The notes under the pieces are model-generated. The model searched no databases. It had not been told where the DNA came from and saw only the letters and a program-made list of their open reading frames with translations. From Gracilaria gracilis (lineage: Eukaryota > Rhodophyta > Florideophyceae > Gracilariales > Gracilariaceae): DNA of 64,000 nucleotides. Made by a program: the position numbers and the translations under genes. Where the stretch lies: NCBI GenBank assembly GCA_030374805.1, contig JARGSG010000005.1, positions 124,001 to 188,000 on the forward strand, in the 5' to 3' direction. Shown here in pieces: positions 31,599-41,455 of this stretch (position 1 is the stretch's first letter; each line of letters starts with the position of its first letter).

Positions 31599-32594
31599 AT
31601 GGATCGAAACAACAGACATAGTCAGTACGAACCTGCGGGGAGAAAACGTTCTCGCCAAAGTGGAAGCAAAAGCCCTGTGGCCAGTAGCAGGAAACTTCAG
31701 AGGCTCCCTTCTTTTCATCAAATACTGGACAGGGTTCCAAGCCGAATTCCTGGGCACCAGAGCAGGCAAGCGCAGAGGCTTCCTTCTTTTCATCAAATAC
31801 TGGACGGGGGTCCAAGCCAAATTCCTGGGCACCAGAGCAGGCAAGCGCAGAGGCTCCCTTCTTTTCATCAAATAATGAACGGGGGTCCAAGCCAAATTCC
31901 TGGGCACCAGAGCAGGAAAGCTCAGAGGCTCCCTTCGTTTCATCAAATACTCGATGGCGTTCAAAGCCATAGTCATGCGCATCGGAGCGGGCAAAGTCAG
32001 AGACTCCCTTCATTTCGTCGAGTACTCGAAAAAGCTCAGGAGACGTCTCGACCCATGGTTCCCTCACAGACAGGCGTTGGTTCCCGCGGACGGCTGAGTC
32101 GTACAGTCAGCCATCACCAGCCGCCGACCGTACCGAGTGCACCGCACCATCTACAAAAGGAGCGTGAGATGCGACGTTCGAAACCCAAGAAAATCGTCCG
32201 TTCCAATTCCACTGGTTCTGCAGGAGGTCGTGCCGGAGGAACAGCATACAATACAGGGACCACCTTTGCGACTGGTTCTAATGGTCATCGTTCCCGACGT
32301 GAAAGAACCGCGCCACAAGGTGGACCGGATAGAACATGCTCCCAATGTCGACAATGGATCCTCGTGGAAGAACGTGGCAATCACAAGTGCAAAGTATTGT
32401 GTTGTCCGGACCAGTGCGGTTTCACGACGTACTATCAAACCTCGCTATCTACTCATCTAGATAGGTATATCAAGGATCATTACGCTTGTGTAGATTGCGG
32501 GAAACTGTTTTCCCGAAATACATGTTTGAGGGCTCACAGAACCAGAGTTAGATGCCGCCCGAGGTGGGGACAGAAAACTGGAAAAAAGAAATAA
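31599..32594 (+). CDS. zinc-finger protein with LPSFHQIL repeats
   Basis: A 331-residue protein, probably nuclear. The N-terminal 30 residues are basic. Residues about 34-145 are four to five copies of a 25-residue repeat with core QRLPSFHQILDG and a basic tail GHQSRQA. A basic Ser/Gly/Thr-rich linker follows. The C-terminal 75 residues contain zinc-binding modules: CSQC...HKC, CCPDQCGF...THLDRYIKDH, and YACVDCGKLFSRNTCLRAHR, which is C2H2-like. The start ATG lies in CCATGG, a good context. The repeated short hydrophobic motif looks like a set of docking sites for one partner. There is no intron. It could be a transcription factor; the DNA target is unknown. Confidence 0.7.
   Translation: MDRNNRHSQYEPAGRKRSRQSGSKSPVASSRKLQRLPSFHQILDRVPSRIPGHQSRQAQRLPSFHQILDGGPSQIPGHQSRQAQRLPSFHQIMNGGPSQIPGHQSRKAQRLPSFHQILDGVQSHSHAHRSGQSQRLPSFRRVLEKAQETSRPMVPSQTGVGSRGRLSRTVSHHQPPTVPSAPHHLQKEREMRRSKPKKIVRSNSTGSAGGRAGGTAYNTGTTFATGSNGHRSRRERTAPQGGPDRTCSQCRQWILVEERGNHKCKVLCCPDQCGFTTYYQTSLSTHLDRYIKDHYACVDCGKLFSRNTCLRAHRTRVRCRPRWGQKTGKKK
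31692..32035. repeat. 75-bp coding tandem repeat
   Basis: Four to five 75-bp units within the zinc-finger gene, with units 1-3 the most alike. Because 75 is a multiple of three the opposite strand is also open for about 200 codons; that is a by-product. Confidence 0.75.
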
Positions 32595-32837
32595 ATTGAA
32601 AGCTATTTGCAGATGTTTAGTAAAAGTGAAACCACCAATATAAAATAACGACACTTTTCAGCTAAGCATCTAACGTGCATAATAACGTCCAGTTGTCACA
32701 AGAGGATGTCGCGTTTCATCGATACCACATTCCGCAGCAATACCCACTCAGAAGAGCGGAGGCAATGGAGAAATGACGCAGTACGAATGTCATTGACATT
32801 GTCTTCCGCGAGAAAAAGTTGTCTCGTTACACGCACT
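32595..32837. other. short intergenic between convergent genes
   Basis: About 240 bp between the zinc-finger gene and the end of the minus-strand Cys-rich gene. No gene is seen. Confidence 0.5.
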
Positions 32838-33776
32838 TCAGCATTGCGCGTTATACGAGTCGTAGTAATCGCCTGGCGGACACACGCCGCAATCATCTCT
32901 TTCTGCGATGTAAACCTCTCCGCGCGGACACACAAAGCAAGTGGTGGCCCCACGTCGAGCAAATGTTCCTGGCATGCAAGTTCTACAGTGGCGTTCATTC
33001 TCATAAAGACTGAACTGGTTGTACGGACAATCTGTACAAGTTTGCTCGTAGTCATCGTAGAACTGGCCCGGTTCACATCTCTCGCAAGTTCCAGAACTTC
33101 TGATGAACACTTTTCCAACCGGACACTCGATACATTCTGAGGAGCCTGGAACGGCGAACGAGTTTCCACCACACGAGTAGCAATGCCTCAAAACATTCGG
33201 AGAGTCCGTGTAAGTACCCACAAAGCAATCTTCGCACGCAAAGGAAAGGCTGTTATAGTGCTTGCCAGCCGGGCATACGACGCAAGAGCCATTTCTGAGT
33301 AGCGCCTGACCTTCTGGACATGAAACACACTCTGCTGACTCTCGTCTAGAGAACGTATTCCTCGGGCACGGCATGCACGGATCTAGTCCACTTTCGGCTT
33401 TGAAGAAGCCGTTCTCACACTGAGCGCAGTAACCGCCGTCATTCAAATAGTGCTGTCCCGCTGGACAAGTTCCACAAGCATTTGTATCCATCAACGTTTG
33501 CCCTTCAGGACAGGGGACGCATTCCGTTGCGTTATAGCGAGAATGGGTGCCTTGAGGACAAAGTTTGCATTCAGTTTCACCTGCTTCTGTTTGAAATGTG
33601 CCAGGGTAGCAAAGGGCACAAAAACCATCACCGTGGTCGTATGATCCTGGTTGACAAATTACGCAGCCTCCTTCATAGTCGCCACCATAACCAGGTTCAC
33701 AAGGGAAGCTTGCAAAGGCGCGGCAGAGGAGCAAGAAAAGAAGAAGAGATATTTGTAAACGTGGTATGCGAACCAT
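32838..33776 (-). CDS. secreted GCC2/GCC3 (ephrin-receptor-like) cysteine-rich protein
   Basis: 312 residues from the ATG at 33776. A Met 38 codons upstream (33890) is in frame but would bury the signal peptide MVRIPRLQISLLLFLLLCRA. The mature chain is a run of about twelve short modules with two closely spaced Cys, of the form C..CP.G......C..C, e.g. CKLCPQGTHS, CVPCPEGQTL, CVSCPEGQAL, CIECPVGKVF, CRTCMPGTFA. This is the GCC2/GCC3 or TNFR-like pattern of extracellular proteins. No transmembrane segment follows, so it is probably secreted. The reading frame stops right after a Cys, so either the last module is partial or a short 3' exon is missed. The ligand is unknown. Confidence 0.8.
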   Translation of the reverse strand: MVRIPRLQISLLLFLLLCRAFASFPCEPGYGGDYEGGCVICQPGSYDHGDGFCALCYPGTFQTEAGETECKLCPQGTHSRYNATECVPCPEGQTLMDTNACGTCPAGQHYLNDGGYCAQCENGFFKAESGLDPCMPCPRNTFSRRESAECVSCPEGQALLRNGSCVVCPAGKHYNSLSFACEDCFVGTYTDSPNVLRHCYSCGGNSFAVPGSSECIECPVGKVFIRSSGTCERCEPGQFYDDYEQTCTDCPYNQFSLYENERHCRTCMPGTFARRGATTCFVCPRGEVYIAERDDCGVCPPGDYYDSYNAQC

Positions 33777-33855
33777 GACAAGAACATAGGAAGGACTCGG
33801 TTGAACGAGGTGAAGGAGAATGAAGAGAAGCGTGGTGAAACCAGGATATTGGCTT

Positions 33856-33863
33856 CTTATAAG
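33856..33863 (-). promoter_or_regulatory. TATA-like element of the Cys-rich gene
   Basis: CTTATAAG, about 80 bp upstream of the preferred ATG. It supports 33776 as the start because the upstream Met (33890) lies before this element. Confidence 0.45.
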
Positions 33864-34564
33864 TGCATGCTGGTGCATTTTTTGATGCATCCGAGAGTGG
33901 GCTCATTATCCTTGGAAGTGTATATCTCCCTCGCTGAGCTGGAGAGCTGTATCGCATGAGAAAACGATGAGGTACCTGTCACTACGCTATTGTGAGACGC
34001 ACTCTCAAAACCACAAGCCTTATTCTCGCCCTGTCTTAATTGTACAAGACAATTGCCTCGAAGCGCCACCCGTTTACACGACAGTACCCAAACTTGGCTC
34101 TCCTTGATTGGACAACCACAAGTCTCGCGAAACTAGGTCGCACCGAGTGGCCTTCTTCCATGAGTAACCTTCTTGTTTTATTCGGAAGTCACGGTATCCA
34201 CCATGGAAACGACATGAGTCTGTATTATGTCCTATGTCTTGAGGCCTTGGGGTTCATCTCTACTAATTCAGAAGTGTCTGACGTACAGTAAAACGCAGAT
34301 TTCTTTCACTGAGAGAAGAGGAATGCAATACGAGCCCTGAGCCAGCACGGTTGTGAAAATATATCCTATGATAATAATAAGATTATTTGGAAGGTTGCCA
34401 AGCAATTTGACTGCGAGAGTGGCGCGGCGCGGCTCCTTTGCCTGTCAGCGGCAAAGGTCGACTATGAGACATGCACAAAAGTTTTTTAGTTCTGACTAAC
34501 GAAAGTCAGTGAACCCTCCTCTTGGAGATCGCCAACGCTCTTCCAGAACAATATCGGGAGCGAC
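33864..34564. other. intergenic, no gene seen
   Basis: Short frames only. Confidence 0.45.
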
Positions 34565-34958
34565 CTAAAGTGTCAGCAGGAGACTCGCGTATGTTGATTT
34601 CTCGACCGTCTTGCGTGTCAAACGCTGACTAACGTTGCCCGCAACAACAGTAATCGACGTCCCACTAGCTTTGATGTCGCAATGAGTTGGAAATGCGCCG
34701 TGTGCTATTCCACCGTTGTCGTCCCAGTCTTGAAATTCGCAATTGTTCCACAACCGAAACACGACCACGTCCCGAGCATGCAAGATCTCCGGTGCTGACC
34801 GTGGCGCTGTCAATGTTGCGCACCGGGAAATGAGCCGTGTAGCCGCGGTGAGCTCTCAAGTAACGGAACCTGGTGCCGCCGCTGACCCCACCAACAATGA
34901 AGGAGACAAAGGCAGTTGACCAAGGCGTATCACAGTCGCTCCTTTTGTTTGAGTCCAA
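34565..34958 (-). pseudogene. possible broken gene fragment, unknown product
   Basis: Two overlapping minus-strand frames (34958-34665 and 34813-34565) each look protein-like in their first and second halves respectively. The first holds FVSFIVGGVSGGTRFRYLRA and the second FRLWNNCEFQDWDDNGG, AHGAFPTHCD and SGTSITVVAGNV. A single frameshift near 34810 would join them. The second half vaguely recalls cupredoxin-like secreted proteins, but no copper ligand set is clear. It could equally be chance. Confidence 0.3.
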
Positions 34959-35532
34959 GTGCCCTCCAGTACTCCGCGATGCGAGGCGCCGTTGTCAAGA
35001 AGAAACACTCGTGCAGGTTCTTGTGCGTGTCGAACTCTCTGTTAGTTGAGGAAACAAAATCAGCGGCTGAACCTTATGGCTGAAAGTGATACAGGCGTCG
35101 TCAAAGGGGGCTGGCGTCAGCTCACGGCGCCGAAGAATCGCTCCACATCAGGGAGCTATCCATTTAAGCCTCTTGAATAAGAGTTTTCGTAGTTTCGAGG
35201 GTCCGTGACCGACGTGCCGTAGTAATTTGTGGCGAACAACACATGGAACAGCAGCATGGAAAGCATAATTGTGATCGTGGGTCTGGTGGCATGCTTCAGG
35301 TTTCAGGCAGAGCGAAGATGGCTTGCTGTATCTGAAGGCGGACAGGAGACGACACCGGCGAGAACGAGTTTTATACTGCCGGCAGCAGTAGTTGTGTACT
35401 TATTAGTGAGGGAAACGCTCGCGTTGCTCGCGTGCAGTCATCATTCACTCGTGGGCACCAAACTTCTGCTGTGTGATACAATTGTTCATCCTCTAGACTT
35501 TGATTGATGTAATCTTTTTAGCCTTTGAGTTC
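34959..35532. other. no gene seen
   Basis: Flank of the pogo element. A 92-codon plus-strand frame (35229-35507) has no motifs. Confidence 0.45.
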
Positions 35533-35534
35533 TA

Positions 35535-37675
35535 CAGTAAACCCTTGGTAGAGAGATGCCGCGTAAGATGGATATCCATACTACAAGAATACGAAGTCCA
35601 TCCACCAACACAGAAACCTCTTTTCTGAAGCGTATGCACAGATTCGATAGGATACGGATAATGGGATTCGAAGCCCAAATCAGAAAAAGCAAATGACTCA
35701 AACGCCATCATTTTTATGATACCTTTCCATCTTGATATAGTGATACCAATGAAAATGAAACATGAAATATGCAGCGGCCGTCAACAACTGCTTTCCAAAC
35801 CGCAACAACCTCCACCTCCAAACCAGACGCCCAACTACATTACGTCACAGCGTTTTAATCTAGAGTAAGCCTTCCAAACCAGCGTACTGCAGTACGAAAA
35901 GACATTTGTCCCTTTTGTTGTCTCTGCTCTTCCTACAACCTTAAAGTCAACAATGGGCACAAGAATTGCTCTTACAAACAAGCAAAAAGAGCTTGTTCGG
36001 GATGAACATCGCCGTAGACAGCGCGAATGCCTTCCTGCTGACCAACAGTCTATGGCTGTTTAAACCAAAGCAAAATTCAAACTGCGTAAACCTTCCGGAC
36101 AATCAACAATGTCCCGCATACTCAACAGTTCCGCTTCTGAGTCTGCAGCACCAGACCGCTACCGTATGCGCCAGGGAGCGTATCTTCAATTTGAAAAAGG
36201 ACTATTTGACTGGGTAATGACCCAGTTTTCTGAACGTAGAGCAATTAACGGACCGATGATCATAGAGTCTGCGCGGCGAATGATGGTTGCGATGAATGAA
36301 AAACTTGACGAAGACAAAATGATTAAGCTTACTCTGAGTAACGGTTGGCTCTACAACTTCCAGAAACGCCATGAACTTCGTTGCCTGAAATCATATGGGG
36401 AAAGTGGAGAGGAAGATGAAGACGCCATTGAAGCCAATATTGCTTCGCTTAGAATGAATGTTTCTCAGTATAAGCCAGAAGATTGTTATAATGCAGATGA
36501 TTTGGATTATTCTATCGAATGGCACCAGACAGAACGATTGCTGTCGAGCGTTTGCAACGTCGTAAGAAGGAAAAGGTGAGACTGACATTTTTAGCCTGCG
36601 CTAATGCCGACGGTTCTGATCGTGTTCCGTTTTTGATAATTGGAAAGTCACGAAGTCCCAGATGTTTTAACAAAAAGTCTGGAGACCAACTAGGGTTCGA
36701 TTATCACTGGAACGCAAAAGCCTGGATGACTGGGAGCATTTTTGTGTCGTGGCTTGCACGGTTTTCTGAACGTATTACTTTGCTTTCGACAACGAAGAAG
36801 GTTTTTCTACTTCTCGATAATGCTAGTGTGCATGGCAGTGCGGAGGTTTTTCCAAACTTTTCGAATGTAGAGTTGTGTTTTCTTCCTCCTAACACCACTT
36901 CAAAAATCCAGCCTATGGACGCCGGTATAATTGCCTGCCTGAAAAAGAGATACAGACGATATCTATACGAAAGGGCTTTAGATCAAATGGAAATACAGCT
37001 CAAAGATGTTTATAAAATTGATCAACTCTCCGCGATGAAGAAGGTGAAAGAAATATGGGAACAAGATATTTCTAACACTGTACATTGGAACTGTTGGATT
37101 CATACCGGTCTATTGGAAGGTGTGAGGATGAGGGACAGTACTGAAAATGAAGAGCAAGAGCAAACTGAGGAACTGACCTCTTTCGTTCGACAACTAGTGC
37201 CTGAACGTTTGTTCAATCGTATTTCTATTGACGATTTGCTTAATGTTCAAGAGGAAAATGAGGAATGTACAAGTGCCAGGACTATTGAAAATATGATAGA
37301 CTGCACACTGGAAGACATGGAAGTTAATGATGAGGACTGCGCAGAGCAAGACAAAGATTCTACGTTACTGGAAGGGCTGTCTGTGGACGACAAACTAGGA
37401 TACATAGCCGTAGTCGTTTTAATTTTAGAATATGAGGGTCAATGCGAACGTTCTGTTCTGTCTGTGTTGAGAAAGACTCAACGCTCACTCCGAAGGCAGC
37501 GCATTGGAAGTATGACCCAGTCCCGTATAACCAACTTTTTTGACGCCCAATAGACTAGGGGATGAGATCATTCCATTTCATGAGCCCGAATAGAGGTCCC
37601 TTGTTTTATTCTTCCCCACGCTATAAAGATATAGGGCTTGTCCACGCCCCACATCCATTTATCAAGGGTTTACTG
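35535..37675 (+). mobile_element. pogo/Tigger-type DNA transposon
   Basis: 2,141 bp between terminal inverted repeats: CAGTAAACCCTTGGTA on the left and, read inward from the right, CAGTAAACCCTTGATA. TA flanks it on both sides (35533-35534 and 37676-37677), the expected target duplication. One transposase lies inside, slightly damaged. Confidence 0.88.
35953..37553 (+). pseudogene. pogo transposase (one stop, one frameshift)
   Basis: Starts at ATG 35953 with a Psq-type helix-turn-helix (ALTNKQKELVRDEHRRRQ...MSRIL). An in-frame TAA at 36061-36063 sits where a Trp is common. A CENP-B/Tc5-type DNA-binding domain follows (ESARRMM, SNGWLYNFQKRH). The DDE_1 core shows YNADDLDY, then a frameshift at about 36515, then MAPDRTIA, VFLLLDNASVHG (D) and NTTSKIQPMDAGI (D). 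The C-terminus ends QSRITNFFDAQ, a good PCNA-binding PIP box (QxxIxxFF), as known for pogo of Drosophila. The product should bind and cut its own ends; this copy is probably dead. Confidence 0.85.
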
Positions 37676-37759
37676 TATATATGCATGGTGACATGACATG
37701 AGAGAGAGAGAGGCCTTTATTTCAGGAAATAAGGACAAGCGTTAATCACGCCGACGTGG

Positions 37760-37926
37760 CAGCGTGTGGGTGCATGTAAAGCGTCCAGCGCCAACGATTT
37801 ACGGCAGCAGCTGTCAATTGTAGAACAATTCGTTCTTGTAGAGCGTGGTAGGACTGAGGGGATGACAGAAATGCTCGCTGCACTCCGTCGGCGGGATGAC
37901 GCCGCCGCCCGAGTGCAGTGCAATTT
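37760..37926. repeat. left half of a dispersed repeat split by the YR element
   Basis: Shares GGACTGAGGGGATGACAGAA and the following 75 bp, up to GTGCAGTGCAATT, with the copy at 54.3 kb. The match stops exactly where the 166-bp terminal repeat of the YR element starts. Confidence 0.75.
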
Positions 37927-38092
37927 ATATATTTTCGAGGGCCCGCAGAAGTGGATTTATTAGAGCTAATTCTAGAAGCGGCGTGGCGCAAGATGCTCTT
38001 CAACGACGCAGACGACCTTGGTGATCGTCCTGCTGCGTTGTTCACCAAGACGACTTTGGTTGTTTCCATCAACTTGCGCCACGCTCGCTTTA
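37927..38092. repeat. left 166-bp terminal direct repeat of the YR element
   Basis: Begins TATATTTTCGAGGGCCCG and ends CACGCTCGCTTTA. About 97-98 percent identical to the right copy. Confidence 0.85.
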
Positions 38093-38190
38093 CTGAAGCC
38101 CCAGCAAGATCAGCACTAACTCTACGTAGCATTTGTCAACAGAAGCGCATTTTTTGCCACCAGGTCTCGGTACATCGAACAAGCAGCTAA

Positions 38191-39354
38191 ATGTACTCCA
38201 ATGGCCGGATGGCCATCACCAATTGGCCCAACGTCTCCAGATCCGCGCAGGTCATGTACTCAGCGTACATGACTGACCCATCTTCGACTTGCTTGGCATA
38301 CCAACGTGCATCACGATCTGCTAACAAACTCAGCCCTTCGAATTATTCGTCGCTTTCCGCCTTGAGCAAAGCCCCAATTTTCACACCAGTACCCAGCTGC
38401 TCTTTTCTCATTGCAGGAGATACTTTCTTTGAACAAAACCCACTTCTCGCAGCCTCCATCAGCCCCAAAACGCAACATAAGTACACACAAGCACTTTATT
38501 CTTTCATGCAGTCTAACTCCTTCCAGAACAGAATTCCTCTCACAATGGACCAACGTGTCGCAATATACATCCAGGAACAATAAGTCGCATGCCCCCGTGC
38601 AAGCAAAAGGCAGGAGATGTCTAATGTGCTTTGCATGCTCCTTCTCATGTTTCCATGTTTGCGGCAACATCTTAGGATGGCGCGCAGATGCATTGCCGGC
38701 TGGAAGCACATTAAGCCCACGCAATCATCAGTTCCCCTCACAAAACAACTCTGTCTTGCCCTGGCATACTATCTTATATCAAATCAAAACAGCGCTTCTG
38801 CTGCAACATTGCTATTATCATATGGCGCTTGCTTAAGAGTCTTGGAAGCCAGGAACCTGAAATGGAGTCAGATCGCACTCCCAGGGGAAGTTCGCTTATC
38901 CACATACGGCCCTAACGCAGCTGGAGTGAACATTATAGATGCTAAGACCTCTAGGAAAACCGGTCGTCTCCAATTTGTGCCCGTGACAGACCCAGATATT
39001 GTTCAGCTCATAGTGTTATAACGAGCAGCAAACCGCAACCAGTCGCACTACGCTCCACAACTATCATATCATAGATACGAGAGAAGTCTCAAAGAAGCCG
39101 CACGTACCTTCCAAATTACCAATGCGAGGCTCACCACGCACTCCGCACGAATAGGAAAGGCGACTGAGGATTATATCAAAGGCACTGCGGTTGACCAGGT
39201 TTCCATCAACGGACGCTGGAAATCTTTAACATCTCTGCGCTACTACCTCGACAACGGCAAGTCTTGGATACTCAATATGAAAATTTCTGCGCAGCAACAA
39301 CGGCGTATCGGATCCAGTGCACAAAGTCTTCTGCAACTTCTTCAACGTCTCTGA
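38191..39354 (+). pseudogene. tyrosine recombinase of the YR element
   Basis: Phage-integrase-type recombinase that replaces the DDE integrase in DIRS-like elements. The catalytic half shows the first Arg in LLSYGACLRVLEARNLKW, then THSARIGKATEDYI (HxxR box, near 39138) and INGRWKSLTSLRYYLDNG with the likely nucleophilic Tyr near 39241-39246. A TAA at 39019-39021 splits this half but keeps the frame. An N-terminal part (38191-38583, with KTQHKYTQALYSFMQS) ends at another TAA in the same frame. Two stops, perhaps with a small frame slip near 38590, make it a pseudogene. Confidence 0.75.
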
Positions 39355-39504
39355 CGCCTCGCCCACGGCGCCGCTACGTTTTGTATCACACACTTCTGTA
39401 ACGTTCACATCCAACTATACCGTTCTGCGGTCTTCAAACACTCCAACAACTCAATTGACGCCAACCTATTCCTATCACCCTCCTCATCTGCCGAAGCTCC
39501 CACC

Positions 39505-41037
39505 GTGAACCATCTTCCCCACACCCTGCCTGTTCGTTTTTGTTATTACTTACTACCAACCTTCGCGTTTTCCATCCATCCCTCGCTATCTGAAAGCGCT
39601 ATGGAAAATCCCCCTCCCCTATCCCTTCCCATCCCTACATCTTCATCGAACCCGGTCCACATAACTGGAGCCGAACCGTCAAATCCTCCACCAAACACTT
39701 CACACCCGCTGCATATCGGAAGCGCTGTTCCAGCAGCAGTCCCGATTCTAGAGGATCCGCCAAATCTCTCCACCCCCTCTCTTCCAATCTTCGGCAATCT
39801 TCGCTCCCAAAACAGTGCCTTTTACATGGCGAATCTTTCTAATGCGCAGCTACACTCTATCTCGCAAAGCGCTCCCGCTCACCTTCGCACCAGTCTTGGC
39901 CCTTTTCCTACCACACAACAGCTCTTGGCTGACGTACTCCGTCTCAGGGATATCGAATTCACGTCACCGTCATCTCACCAACCAAGCGACGCAAAGAATC
40001 ACAGTACCCTTATGAAAATGACCCCTCCAAATGTGATACAAATGGCCCGTGAGAACCCCGAACACTTGAAAAAGCTGATGGCATCTGCCTTAAAAGAAGA
40101 CCAAGCCCTCAGTCCGCGAACAGTTCCCGATTCCAACCCCTTCGAGGCTGCTTCGATTGCGATCTCATGGCTCTTCTCGGCAACCAATCAGTTGCAACAA
40201 GCGTATATTCCACTCGCCAATCCGATGTTGGCGCCAACAGCACAGCCCGCTTCAACCACTCCCGCCCCTGCACACACCGGTGCTCTCCTTTCTCTTTCTG
40301 TTCCCACGCCACATCAGCCCGCCAACCTCCAAGACTCGGATGACTCAGATGATGAAAAAGGCCAACATCCAGCGAAAAGGATCAAGCAAGTCATAGATCC
40401 GAAGACATTCTTTTTTGGGGTTACCAAAACCTACCAAACATCTCTGTCTTACTACCCGGGAAAAGGTCTAAGCTCCACAAGCTTGAAAGTGGAGCAGCTC
40501 ATCGGACCGGCCATCTTTTCCATACTAACGTCTCAGGGAACCGACATTCCGACATTTCTACAACATCATTTCAAGCATTGGAGACGAACCGCAACGGGTC
40601 AACCTACTCCGTCGGAGATGGAAGCAGTAACGCTCGGGCGTTTGATCCACCTCGAAATGCTCGTACACGACTCACCCAAGGAAGCTCTCGGGCAGAGACC
40701 CTCCTTGGAAGTTGCGCTCCGTCGTCTGTACGCAATATTGCGTGTCGAGGAAGGCCTCTCGACAGGCCTTCACGCGGAGAAGCGCGACGCATGGGACGAA
40801 GTGGTCCATCTACTAGAGCAAGTCCCGCAAAGGACAGTCAGATCTCAGGATCTAGAGGAGGTAGTGACCAAGAACATAACCATTCAGAAGAGACGTCTGT
40901 CAGCGCTGAAGGCAATCCAAGAAGCCAAGTCGAAGGCGCGCAATAATTCGAGAAGACGACCTCGCTCCTACCACCAGAATCACCGGCACACCCAGAATCA
41001 ACAGCAGAACTACAAGAATCGTCCCTCTGGGAAGTGA
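39505..41037 (+). CDS. gag: gag-like protein of the YR element
   Basis: An open frame of 510 codons; the likely start is the ATG at 39601 (MENPPPLS), giving 478 residues. It has a Pro/Ser/Thr-rich N-terminus, a middle with hydrophobic helices (KTFFFGVTKTYQTSLSYYPG, LTSQGTDIPTFLQHHFKHW) and a strongly basic, Asn/Gln-rich C-terminus, suiting RNA binding without a zinc knuckle. Identification rests on position before RT and on this architecture, not on a named domain. A further frame (41034-41363) overlaps its end and may belong to an N-terminal part of the RT protein. Confidence 0.6.
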   Translation: MNHLPHTLPVRFCYYLLPTFAFSIHPSLSESAMENPPPLSLPIPTSSSNPVHITGAEPSNPPPNTSHPLHIGSAVPAAVPILEDPPNLSTPSLPIFGNLRSQNSAFYMANLSNAQLHSISQSAPAHLRTSLGPFPTTQQLLADVLRLRDIEFTSPSSHQPSDAKNHSTLMKMTPPNVIQMARENPEHLKKLMASALKEDQALSPRTVPDSNPFEAASIAISWLFSATNQLQQAYIPLANPMLAPTAQPASTTPAPAHTGALLSLSVPTPHQPANLQDSDDSDDEKGQHPAKRIKQVIDPKTFFFGVTKTYQTSLSYYPGKGLSSTSLKVEQLIGPAIFSILTSQGTDIPTFLQHHFKHWRRTATGQPTPSEMEAVTLGRLIHLEMLVHDSPKEALGQRPSLEVALRRLYAILRVEEGLSTGLHAEKRDAWDEVVHLLEQVPQRTVRSQDLEEVVTKNITIQKRRLSALKAIQEAKSKARNNSRRRPRSYHQNHRHTQNQQQNYKNRPSGK

Positions 41038-41455
41038 GCAACTCCACTGCGTTCATTCCCATATTCCCTATACCTCGCGTGAACTCTCTTCTGTCTAATT
41101 GTCCCCGAGCTCTTGCGGTTACAGAGTCGCTTGCCCATCTCTTTCTTGGACCCAACCAACCGCGCAAGAAGCGAAAACGATATCCTCGCTCCATACACTC
41201 GCATCTCAATGCACAACGACATGTCCTGGACAGTGTATCTTATTCTCTCACCCACTCATCCATCTCCGAAGATGAGGAAGCCATCCACGATTACACCTTC
41301 CGAGCCTTCCCTGACATGTTCTCTACACCAGCTTTTCACCACCTTTACAAAACTAAGTCCTAATGGTTCTCAAGAGGCCTCAAGCCAATCAAACCATCCA
41401 GTCTCTCGCTCCCACCCTCTAGGCAATCCCCCCTCCCGAAGCCTCGCATCACTGG

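Noticed and set aside
31692-32035. Regular repeats that might suggest a CRISPR-like array
   Set aside because: The units are contiguous 75-bp coding repeats without unique spacers, in a eukaryotic gene.
31468-32067. 199-codon minus-strand frame across the zinc-finger gene
   Set aside because: It is the mirror of the 75-bp coding repeat; the plus strand has the zinc fingers and a good start.
32706-33140. 144-codon plus-strand frame
   Set aside because: Antisense shadow of the Cys-rich secreted-protein gene.
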